Part shown: positions 1 to 5,060 of the stretch, piece after piece
Layout: each line of letters begins with the position of its first letter
Numbering within the stretch: position 1 is the stretch's first letter
Assembly: GCA_016207445.1 (NCBI GenBank)
Contig: JACQPS010000152.1
Location: forward strand, 1-5,060
Length of the DNA stretch: 5,060 nucleotides
DNA from: Gemmatimonadota bacterium
GTDB taxonomy: Bacteria > Gemmatimonadota > Gemmatimonadetes > Longimicrobiales > RSA9
Reading direction: 5' to 3'
Program-made: the position numbers and the translations under genes
The notes under the pieces: model-generated
Database searches by the model: none
Seen by the model: only the letters and a program-made list of their open reading frames with translations
What the model was told of the DNA's origin: nothing

Positions 1-1272
1 CTCCCAGTTGAGCCCGATGGCGAGCGCGGGCACGAGCGTGGAGGCGAACAGGCCGAAGCCGAAGATGCCGAGGAACGCCACGAGTGTGCCCGAGAGCTGG
101 GCGACGAGGGCCGCCGCCACCGAAAGGCCGATGGTCGCGACCCGGCCCCAGCGGAGCTCGTTTCGGACCCGCCGCCCGACCGTGACCGGCAGGTCGTGCG
201 TGAGCGCGGCGGCACCCACGTTCATGAACGAGTTGAGCGTGCTCATGATGGCCGCGGCGACGCCCGAGAAGACCAGGGCGGCGAGCAGCAGCGGCGTGAA
301 GCGCAGCAGGAACGCCGGCGTGGCGGCGTCCGGGTTCGCCAGCGGCTCGAGCTCGCCGCGCGCGACCAGCGCCTTCACCGCCACCCCCACCGCGAAGTAG
401 AGCAGCAGCGTGAGCAGCATGGCGCTGGTCATGAGCAGCGGGTACCAGCGCAGCTGCCGTGCATCCCGCAGCATGTAGAACTTGTGTACCACGTGCGGCT
501 GCCCGAGCGAGCCCAGCGCGAAGACGAAAAAGAAGGAGAGGCCGGTCAGGGGCGCGAGCTGCCCCCAAGGACCCAGAAAGTCGGGATCCGCCGCGAGGAT
601 CGTGCGGCTGATGCCGGCGAGTCCGCCGCCCGCGTCCAGCGCGAACAGGAATACGAGCGAGGAGGCCAGCGCCATGAGCGCGCCCTGGAAGATGTCCGTG
701 TAGATGCCCGCGCGGATGCCGCCCGCCGCCGAATAGGCGAGGGTGATGCCCATGCCGATCCAGATGCCGGCGCCGCGGCCGACGCCGAAGATCTCGTCCA
801 CGACCACGCCCAGCGCCAGGATGTTGGTGGCCATGTAGCCGGTCACGGCCACGAGCAGCGCCGCCGCCGCGAGTCCGTGAGCCAGGCGGGAGCCGTAGCG
901 GGCGCCGATCGCGTCCGGTACCGTGATGAGTCCGCGCGCCACGCCCAGCGCGCGCAGCCGCCGGCCCAGCACCCAGGCGCCCAGCGCGCCGGTGATCCCG
1001 GCTGAGAGCACGATGTACATTGCGCCGAAGCCGGCCCGGTACACGAGCCCGGGCCCGCCGATGAACGCGAAGCCCGAGAGCGTGGCCGCCATGGCCGCGA
1101 GCGCCAGCGGGATCACGCCGATGCTGCGGCCCGCGACGAAGAAGTCGCCGGCCGTGCGCGTGCGCCGGCTCGCCCACGCGCCGATGGCGGCCACGACCGC
1201 GAAATACGCGAGTGCGGCAGCGACGATGATCGGCCGCGCGAGCGCGGGGACCGCAGCTTCCGGCCCCTGCAT
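1..1272 (-). CDS. Sodium:solute symporter (SSF family, PutP-like), C-terminus cut off by window edge
   Basis: This gene encodes an inner-membrane transporter that should couple inward Na+ flow to uptake of a small organic solute. I read 424 codons without a stop; SSF proteins usually run about 450-550 residues, so roughly the last helices are missing. Family marks seen: DFFVAGRSIG at residues 43-52 after the first helix; SAAGGIRAGIYTDIFQG at about 171-187; GSLGQPHVVHKFYMLRD at about 254-270, close to the PutP GQPH segment; and AAIMSTLNSF at about 350-359, where the Ser/Thr pair corresponds to the conserved Na+-site residues of SSF helix 8. About ten hydrophobic segments are present. The ATG shares one base with the stop of the upstream small membrane gene (TGATG), and GGAG at 1283-1286 lies 10 nt ahead, so the start is well supported. 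The substrate cannot be read from sequence. Proline-type solutes fit the subfamily, while the neighbouring urate gene makes a purine or ureide conceivable (inference). Confidence 0.93.
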   Translation of the reverse strand, partial: MQGPEAAVPALARPIIVAAALAYFAVVAAIGAWASRRTRTAGDFFVAGRSIGVIPLALAAMAATLSGFAFIGGPGLVYRAGFGAMYIVLSAGITGALGAWVLGRRLRALGVARGLITVPDAIGARYGSRLAHGLAAAALLVAVTGYMATNILALGVVVDEIFGVGRGAGIWIGMGITLAYSAAGGIRAGIYTDIFQGALMALASSLVFLFALDAGGGLAGISRTILAADPDFLGPWGQLAPLTGLSFFFVFALGSLGQPHVVHKFYMLRDARQLRWYPLLMTSAMLLTLLLYFAVGVAVKALVARGELEPLANPDAATPAFLLRFTPLLLAALVFSGVAAAIMSTLNSFMNVGAAALTHDLPVTVGRRVRNELRWGRVATIGLSVAAALVAQLSGTLVAFLGIFGFGLFASTLVPALAIGLNWE

Positions 1273-1718
1273 CACGATGCTGCTCCGCCTGCCGACATGG
1301 CCGGGCTCGCGTCCCCGCTCGACGCTGCCGTCTCATCGAAGGTGAGCGCGTAGGCGAGCGGGAGGATGAGAAGCGGCAATAGCCCGACACCGTAAAGGAG
1401 AACCGCCGTGGCGGGAGGCAAACCGAGCCAGAGCTCCGGCTGCTCCGGCTCGGGCGCCGGCGCCCACAGCGCGAACGCGAACGCGCCCACCAGGAGCAGG
1501 AAGATCAGCAGGAAGGGAATCAGGAGGCGGCGCAGCCGGCCGCCCGAACCGGTGGCGCCGAGCACGAGAAAGCCGAGCAGGCTCCCGGAACTGCCCAGCA
1601 CCGCGGCCCCGAGCGACCAGCCCGGCGCGCCGCCGGGCAGAAAGGCCGTCCCGTACGCGAGCGCGAGGAGTGACGCCGATGCAAAGATGACCGTGAGAGC
1701 CGTCCGTCTTGCGCGCAT
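1272..1718 (-). CDS. Small four-helix membrane protein coupled to the SSF symporter
   Basis: This is a 148-residue protein with no enzyme motif and four clear hydrophobic segments: about residues 7-27, 33-55, 64-86 and 104-126. A basic RLRR sits before helix 3, an acidic/proline loop (PAPEPEQPE) before helix 4, and a Ser/Ala-rich tail at the end. The best-marked stretch is LGLPPATAVLLYGVG followed by LPLAYALTF. I do not recognise a named family. Small membrane proteins encoded just upstream of SSF symporters (DUF485, DUF997/YhdT, DUF3311 and DUF4212 types) are common and often treated as accessory subunits; this one has that gene position but is longer than those. Its TGA overlaps the symporter ATG by one base, pointing to coupled translation and a joint function. 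The ATG at 1718 was chosen because the hydrophobic part begins just after it; the frame stays open upstream to 2195, but that part overlaps the opposite gene and looks like shadow sequence. No good Shine-Dalgarno is seen. Confidence 0.72.
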   Translation of the reverse strand: MRARRTALTVIFASASLLALAYGTAFLPGGAPGWSLGAAVLGSSGSLLGFLVLGATGSGGRLRRLLIPFLLIFLLLVGAFAFALWAPAPEPEQPELWLGLPPATAVLLYGVGLLPLLILPLAYALTFDETAASSGDASPAMSAGGAAS

Positions 1719-1721
1719 GAT

Positions 1722-1743
1722 CGAGCCGATGCAGTGGTTCCTC
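1722..1743 (+). repeat. Direct repeat, copy 1 of 2 (putative operator)
   Basis: The core reads GATGCAGTGGTTCCTC at 1728-1743 and is repeated at 1781-1796 with a single C-to-T change. Extended to 22 bp (1722-1743 against 1775-1796), the copies match at 19 positions. Copy 1 ends only 3 bp from the start codon of the minus-strand membrane protein, so it lies in or over that gene's 5' leader. A bound regulator there would block transcription or initiation. The regulatory role is inference; the repeat itself is plainly visible. Confidence 0.6.
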
Positions 1744-1774
1744 TGACCGGAGCTGCTCGAGGGGTTCGTCCGAC

Positions 1775-1796
1775 CGACCTGATGCAGTGGTTTCTC
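1775..1796 (+). repeat. Direct repeat, copy 2 of 2 (putative operator)
   Basis: The core reads GATGCAGTGGTTTCTC at 1781-1796 and is the second copy of the element at 1722-1743. The 53-bp offset equals about five turns of B-DNA, so both copies would face the same side of the helix, as expected for a pair of regulator sites. It lies 43 bp upstream of the ATG of the CitE-like gene. A chance or recent duplication of leader sequence is the alternative. Confidence 0.6.
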
Positions 1797-1823
1797 GGGC
1801 GGCTGAAGCCTACGCTCGCAGGT

Positions 1824-1827
1824 GGAG
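1824..1827 (+). promoter_or_regulatory. Ribosome binding site candidate for the CitE-like gene
   Basis: GGAG within GGTGGAGAAAAG precedes the ATG at 1840 with a 12-nt spacer, which is long but usable. The in-frame GTG at 1822 overlaps this site and would have no site of its own, so the ATG at 1840 is the preferred start. Confidence 0.5.
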
Positions 1828-1839
1828 AAAAGACAATCC

Positions 1840-3288
1840 ATGAACCCAACATTGCCGCACGACGTCGTACAGCCGCTGGTCGCGCGGCTCCAGGCCGCGA
1901 ACCGCTCCTTCGTAGAGGCGCGCCCGGGCGATTCCGGCCGCCGCCAGCCCGTGCATACGGTGTACGGGGGCGCCCACCTGTTCCGCGCCGATTCGGCGCC
2001 GAAGCTGGGCGCCCTCGCGTTGCGCGCGCTGGAGCAGTACGCGCCAGACTTCGTGACCCTCGCGCGCGCACTGGAACTGCCCGGTGCCGGCGCGCTCCCC
2101 AGGACTTCCACTAACATCGCGCAACTCTCGGCACGCCTCGCCAGCGAGGGCGAGGCGCTCCGGAAGTCCGAGCCAGAGGCGTGGCTCGCGCACACGGTCT
2201 ATACGCGCGTCGTGGACAAGTTGCGGCGCGAGGCGGTGGAGGATTTCCGGATCGACTTCGAGGACGGCTACGGCAACCGTCCCGATGAGGAGGAGGACGG
2301 GCACGCGGTCGCGGCCGCGGGCGAGCTGGCGCGGGGACTCGCGGCGGGTGCGCTGCCGCCGTTCATCGGCGTCCGCATCAAGCCGCTGTCGGAGGAGGTG
2401 CGGGAGCGCGCCATCCGCACGCTGGACCTCTTCCTCACGGCGCTGGTGCGCGAGACGGGTGGGCGGCTGCCGCCCGGATTCGTGGTCACGCTGCCCAAGA
2501 TCACGCACGTGGAGCAGGTGAGCTTCCTCGCGGAGGCGCTGGCGCTGCTCGAGCCGCGGCTCGCGCTCGGGGAGGGCGCGCTGCGCTTCGAGATCATGGT
2601 CGAGACGCCGCAGTCGATCATCGGGATGGACGGAGACGTCCCGCTGCCGCGACTGGTCGAGGCAGGGAAGGGGCGGATCACGGCCGCGCACTTCGGCACC
2701 TACGACTTCACCGCCGCCTGCAATATCACGGCGATGCACCAGCACATGCGCCACCCCGTCTGCGACTTCGCGCGGCAGGTGATGCAGGTGGCGCTGGCGG
2801 GAACCGGGATCTGGCTCTCCGATGGCTCTACCACCGTCATGCCAGTGCCGCAGCACCGTGCCGAGCCGGGAGGTCCGCCCCTGACGCCCGAGCAGGAGGC
2901 GGAAAACCGGGCGGCCGTGCACCGCGCCTGGAAGCTGCACTACGACGACATCCAGCACTCGCTGCGCCTGGGCTTCTATCAGGGCTGGGACCTGCACCCC
3001 GCCCAGCTCCCGACGCGCTACGCCGCGCTCTACTCTTTTTTCCTGCGGGGACTCGATGCGGCGGCGCAGCGGCTGCGCAACTTCGTGGGCAAGGCGGCGC
3101 AGGCCACGCTTGTGGGCGACATCTTCGATGACGCCGCCACGGGGCAGGGCCTGCTCAACTATTTTCTGCGCGCCATCAACTGCGGTGCCGTGACCGAGGA
3201 CGAAACCGCGTCGCTCACCGGCCTCACGTTGGAGGAGCTGCGCAGCCGGTCGTTCGTGCGGATCCTGCGGGCCAGGCGGGGCCAGTGA
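1840..3288 (+). CDS. CitE/HpcH-aldolase/malate-synthase-like TIM-barrel protein (DUF6986-like), function unassigned
   Basis: This is a 482-residue, probably cytoplasmic protein with no signal peptide or membrane segment. The order of motifs is that of the CitE/HpcH/malate synthase superfamily, whose members make or break C-C bonds next to a carboxylate using Mg2+ and often an acyl-CoA or oxo-acid. The motifs are DFRIDFEDGYG at 135-145 (like the CitE DLED motif), GVRIK at 177-181 (substrate-binding Arg), LPKITH at 218-223, IMVETPQS at 252-259 with E255 as likely metal ligand, HFGTYDFTAACN at 284-295 with D289 as likely second metal ligand, and GFYQGWDLHPAQ at 378-389, matching the CitE GF-GKW-IHPxQ end motif. 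It is much longer than CitE (about 290 residues) and shorter than malate synthase A (about 530). From memory it resembles proteins now labelled DUF6986 or 'aldolase'; the reaction is not established. Next to puuD, a glyoxylate-using role is plausible but inferred. The GTG at 1822 is an alternative start adding six residues. Confidence 0.88.
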   Translation: MNPTLPHDVVQPLVARLQAANRSFVEARPGDSGRRQPVHTVYGGAHLFRADSAPKLGALALRALEQYAPDFVTLARALELPGAGALPRTSTNIAQLSARLASEGEALRKSEPEAWLAHTVYTRVVDKLRREAVEDFRIDFEDGYGNRPDEEEDGHAVAAAGELARGLAAGALPPFIGVRIKPLSEEVRERAIRTLDLFLTALVRETGGRLPPGFVVTLPKITHVEQVSFLAEALALLEPRLALGEGALRFEIMVETPQSIIGMDGDVPLPRLVEAGKGRITAAHFGTYDFTAACNITAMHQHMRHPVCDFARQVMQVALAGTGIWLSDGSTTVMPVPQHRAEPGGPPLTPEQEAENRAAVHRAWKLHYDDIQHSLRLGFYQGWDLHPAQLPTRYAALYSFFLRGLDAAAQRLRNFVGKAAQATLVGDIFDDAATGQGLLNYFLRAINCGAVTEDETASLTGLTLEELRSRSFVRILRARRGQ

Positions 3289-3298
3289 TGAGGCCACA

Positions 3299-3332
3299 AA
3301 GTTAACAGTTGACAGTCGACAGTTAACAGTTA
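3299..3332 (+). repeat. Heptanucleotide tandem repeat, left arm of an inverted repeat
   Basis: After a partial unit AGTTA, four 7-bp units follow head to tail: ACAGTTG (3305), ACAGTCG (3312), ACAGTTA (3319) and ACAGTTA (3326). The arm is far richer in A+T than the surrounding coding DNA. It starts about 10 bp after the stop codon of the CitE-like gene. Heptamer arrays of this style resemble the short tandemly repeated repetitive (STRR) sequences known from cyanobacteria and occur in other bacterial intergenic regions; that comparison is from memory. Confidence 0.85.
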
Positions 3333-3365
3333 CCACTCGTGAGGCGTTGAGCCTGTAGGCCCGAC

Positions 3366-3398
3366 GACTGTCAACTGTGAACTGTCAACTGTGAACTT
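3366..3398 (-). repeat. Heptanucleotide tandem repeat, right arm of an inverted repeat
   Basis: Units read on the plus strand are CAACTGT (3372), GAACTGT (3379) and CAACTGT (3386), flanked by GACTGT and GAACTT. The reverse complement of the arm matches 28 of 33 positions of the left arm (3299-3331). It ends 8 bp short of the puuD stop codon. Confidence 0.85.
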
Positions 3399-3406
3399 GT
3401 ATGTGA

Positions 3407-4612
3407 TCACCGATCAGTCACTCTCGCGCCCTGATCCAACCAGCGCCTCAGTATCAACCGCTCCTCCTCCGTCATGAGCGTCTTGTTCGCCGGTGGCATC
3501 GTGCGGGTCTCGATGGCGCGCACGCGGATGCGCTCGGCCAACGCGCGGATCTGCGCGGGTGTATCGAATGCCACGCCGCCGGGCATGACGCCGAAGGTGC
3601 GGTCGGAGGGCGCGCTCGCATGACAGCCGGCGCAGCGCCGGTCGATGATGCTGCGGGCGGTCGCAAAAGGAACGGCAGCGTCGTCGGAGCGGACCGCTCC
3701 ACCGGCACGCCTGCGCTCGCTCGCGGGTTGAGCGGCCAGGAGATAGAGCACGGCCGCGCCCGCGGCGGCCGTGGAGGCGAGGGCCGGGAACCAGCGCCGA
3801 TAGGTGAAGCGCAGGTTCATGAAGTGCCGCACGCCGGCTCCGGCCACGAGCAGCACGCCGAGGATGATCCAGTTCCGCTCGTGGCCGTGCAGCATGGAGA
3901 AATGGCTGCTCACCATGAGCACGATGACCGGAAAGGTCATGTAGTTGTTGTGGATCGAGCGGAGTTTTGCGCGGCCGGCCAGCTCGGGGTCCGGGGGCTG
4001 CCCTTGCCGCACGGCCGCGACCAGCTGCCGCTGGGCCGGCATGATGCGCATGGCCACGTTGCCGGCCATGAGCGTGCCCATGAGCGCGCCCAGGTGCAGG
4101 AATGCCGCGCGGCCGCTGAACAGCTCCGTGAGCAGATACCCGATCCCCAGCAGCGCGGCGAGCGAGGCGAGCGTGAGCGAGCGCGGGGAGCGTGCGAGCG
4201 GCGAAGTCCAGACGACGTCGTACCCGATCCAGCCGGCGACCAGGAGTCCGGCGCCGAGTGCACTCGCCGTCCCTGCGCTCAGCCGCGGCTCCGGCCCGAG
4301 CAGCAGCGCACCGCCCGTCGTATAGTAGAGCACGATCAGGAGTAGCGCGCCGCTGAGCCAGGTCGTGTACGCCTGCCACTTGAACCAGTGCAGTGGGACC
4401 GGGAGCTTCTCCAGCAGCAGCCGCTTCTCGACCAGGTAGAAGCCGCCGCTGTGGATGAGCCAGGCTTCGCCCTGGACCGCGGGGTCCCCCCTCGGAAGCA
4501 GATTGCGGTCGAGCCAGTTGAAGAGCAGCGAGTTGCCGATCCACATGATGCCCGCGATCACGTGGACCCAGCGCAGGAGCAGGTCGAGGAGCTCGCGCGT
4601 GCCGGCATCCAT
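3407..4612 (-). CDS. puuD: Membrane urate oxidase (urate hydroxylase) PuuD with C-terminal cytochrome c domain
   Basis: The enzyme oxidises urate to 5-hydroxyisourate at the cytoplasmic membrane, the first step of urate breakdown. Unlike soluble uricase, it sends electrons to the respiratory chain through a fused cytochrome c, so no H2O2 is expected. The protein has 401 residues, about the family length. The N-terminal urate-oxidase membrane domain starts with ELLDLLLRWVHVIAGIMWIG and has about eight hydrophobic helices, with conserved-looking WLIHSGGFY (51-59), LHWFKWQAYTTW (74-85) and SIHNNYMTFPV (219-229). A linker at about 295-320 leads to a cytochrome c domain with the haem site CAGCH at 327-331 and the probable axial Met in TRTMPPANKTLM (369-380). 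The C-terminus should be periplasmic. The start is ATG 4612, where family similarity begins; ATG 4624 adds four residues and TTG 4678 is unlikely. No Shine-Dalgarno is seen for any of them. It converges on the CitE-like gene and diverges from the gene at 4718. Confidence 0.93.
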   Translation of the reverse strand: MDAGTRELLDLLLRWVHVIAGIMWIGNSLLFNWLDRNLLPRGDPAVQGEAWLIHSGGFYLVEKRLLLEKLPVPLHWFKWQAYTTWLSGALLLIVLYYTTGGALLLGPEPRLSAGTASALGAGLLVAGWIGYDVVWTSPLARSPRSLTLASLAALLGIGYLLTELFSGRAAFLHLGALMGTLMAGNVAMRIMPAQRQLVAAVRQGQPPDPELAGRAKLRSIHNNYMTFPVIVLMVSSHFSMLHGHERNWIILGVLLVAGAGVRHFMNLRFTYRRWFPALASTAAAGAAVLYLLAAQPASERRRAGGAVRSDDAAVPFATARSIIDRRCAGCHASAPSDRTFGVMPGGVAFDTPAQIRALAERIRVRAIETRTMPPANKTLMTEEERLILRRWLDQGARVTDR

Positions 4613-4717
4613 GATGGCGCACATGTTAGCGCCGGGCCCGATGGGAGACCAGCCTGAGACGAGCGCCTTCGGGAGCAAAGGCCGCGCGGGGTCTGGATGT
4701 TGCGCCGGGGCTGGCGT
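4613..4717. promoter_or_regulatory. Divergent spacer between puuD and the unrecognised gene
   Basis: About 105 bp lie between two genes pointing away from each other, so both promoters are expected here. I see no clear -35/-10 pair and no strong inverted repeat. The open reading frame of puuD continues upstream to a TTG at 4678, and the opposite gene has an alternative ATG at 4697, so the true spacer could be shorter. Confidence 0.4.
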
Positions 4718-5060
4718 GTGACCCGCATCTTCCTTCTCTCGCCCGCGAGCGCGACTGGTCGCCGCGCACGCCTGCTGTTTTCCGAGCGCGCCACGTTCCC
4801 GCTCGCGCAGCGGTTGCGCACGCCGGACGGCGTGGAGCTGGGCGCGGTGTTCAGCTTTCTCAGCGGGCTGTACTTCCGGGGCAAGCTCGCATATGCGACG
4901 GCGTTCGCCACACCGCCGCCGGATGTGCCCGGCGTGCTCGTGATCACGCCGAGTCGGGGTCTCTTGCTCCCCGAGAGCCGTGTCATGCTGGCCGATCTGG
5001 GCGAGTTCGCGACTGTGCCCGTGGACCTGCGCGACGCCCGCTATCGCCTGCCGTTCGAGA
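4718..5060 (+). CDS. Conserved-looking protein of unknown function, N-terminal part only
   Basis: The frame is open to the right edge, giving 114 residues with the 3' end outside the window. The protein begins MTRIFLLSPASATGRRARLL and continues with FSERATFPLAQRL (21-33), FSFLSGLYFRGKLAYA (45-60), GVLVITPSRGLLLPES (72-87) and a YRLPFE end. It has no signal peptide or membrane helix and looks like a soluble alpha/beta fold. I do not recognise a named family. The layout 'LY-FRGKLAYA ... VLVIT-SRGLLLP' faintly recalls DUF6884-type proteins (tYtgplF ... ILSAkyGLl-P), but this is a weak impression. GTG 4718 was chosen because GGGG at 4707-4710 lies 7 nt upstream and the folded-looking part starts there. 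ATG 4697 (GGGG at 4688-4691) would add seven basic residues and is the alternative. Nothing in the visible part ties it to purine breakdown. Confidence 0.75.
   Translation, partial: MTRIFLLSPASATGRRARLLFSERATFPLAQRLRTPDGVELGAVFSFLSGLYFRGKLAYATAFATPPPDVPGVLVITPSRGLLLPESRVMLADLGEFATVPVDLRDARYRLPFE

Larger units (their letters stand above)
1719..1839. promoter_or_regulatory. Divergent intergenic control region between the transporter pair and the CitE-like gene
   Basis: About 120 bp separate the minus-strand membrane-protein ATG (1718) from the plus-strand ATG (1840), so promoters for both units must lie here or overlap the gene ends. I see no convincing sigma-70 -35/-10 pair. A TACGCT at 1811-1816 is the nearest -10-like string for the plus gene, and it is weak. 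The notable content is the 22-bp imperfect direct repeat listed separately. Confidence 0.5.
3299..3398. terminator. Possible bidirectional terminator or transcript-end hairpin between convergent genes
   Basis: The two heptamer arms could pair into a stem of about 33 bp with five mismatches around a loop of about 34 nt. The loop itself holds GCCTGTAGGC (3351-3360), a small 3-bp-stem palindrome. Placement between the 3' ends of two converging genes suits a two-way terminator or an RNA-stabilising hairpin. There is no long U-tract after either arm, so classical intrinsic termination is not assured. The structure is seen in sequence; the function is inferred. Confidence 0.45.

Noticed and set aside
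196..1005. A 269-codon plus-strand frame opposite the symporter.
   Set aside because: Its composition (Arg, Glu, Gln, His and Ala rich) is that of a shadow frame. The minus strand encodes an unbroken SSF transporter across the same bases.
1719..1839. Possible purine-type riboswitch in the divergent region.
   Set aside because: I could not find a conserved three-way-junction core or paired stems of a known purine, xanthine or guanidine riboswitch; only the direct repeat stands out.
1719..2195. N-terminal extension of the small membrane protein upstream of the ATG at 1718.
   Set aside because: The extension overlaps the 5' part of the CitE-like gene and reads as Ser/Arg/Ala-rich sequence without domain features. 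The membrane protein is complete from 1718.
1810..3336. A 508-codon open frame on the minus strand fully opposite the CitE-like gene.
   Set aside because: It is an antisense shadow typical of high-GC DNA. Its product is an Arg/His/Gln-rich, low-complexity string with no motif, whereas the plus strand carries clear superfamily motifs.
3299..3398. Heptamer block considered as a CRISPR array or attachment site.
   Set aside because: The units are 7 bp without spacers and occur in inverted orientation, which does not fit CRISPR. No integrase or tRNA end lies nearby to support an attachment site.
4625..4678. Upstream TTG start for puuD at 4678.
   Set aside because: The added residues match no family feature and have no ribosome binding site. 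ATG 4612 or 4624 sits right before the conserved first helix.

Overview
The window is high-GC, gene-dense bacterial DNA holding five protein genes. It contains no RNA gene, CRISPR array, transposase or phage gene that I can see. GC content, the style of the proteins and the heptanucleotide intergenic repeat would fit a soil or sediment bacterium, for example Gemmatimonadota or another high-GC phylum. I cannot fix the taxon from 5 kb, so treat this as a weak guess.

Layout: (1) Positions 1-1272 (minus) hold most of a PutP-like sodium:solute symporter (SSF) whose C-terminus lies beyond the left edge. (2) Positions 1272-1718 (minus) hold a 148-residue four-helix membrane protein. Its stop codon overlaps the symporter start by one base, so the two form a translationally coupled pair. 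(3) Positions 1719-1839 are a divergent control region with a 22-bp imperfect direct repeat, copies 53 bp apart. (4) Positions 1840-3288 (plus) hold a 482-residue protein of the CitE/HpcH/malate-synthase-like TIM-barrel superfamily, resembling the uncharacterised DUF6986-type 'aldolases'. (5) Positions 3289-3406, between convergent genes, hold a striking AT-richer inverted repeat built from tandem 7-bp units. (6) Positions 3407-4612 (minus) hold PuuD, a membrane urate oxidase with a C-terminal cytochrome c domain. (7) Positions 4613-4717 are a second divergent spacer. (8) Positions 4718 to the right edge (plus) hold the first 114 residues of an unrecognised protein.

How the genes may fit together: PuuD is the only gene with a firmly assignable pathway. 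It oxidises urate to 5-hydroxyisourate and passes the electrons to the respiratory chain through its own cytochrome c domain. Urate breakdown through allantoin ends in glyoxylate and urea. A CitE/malate-synthase-like enzyme beside puuD is therefore a candidate for handling glyoxylate or another C2/C3 product, and the coupled SSF pair is a candidate importer of a purine, ureide or carboxylate. These links rest on neighbourhood only. The genes lie in several transcription units, and the other urate-pathway enzymes (5-hydroxyisourate hydrolase, OHCU decarboxylase, allantoinase) are not in the window.
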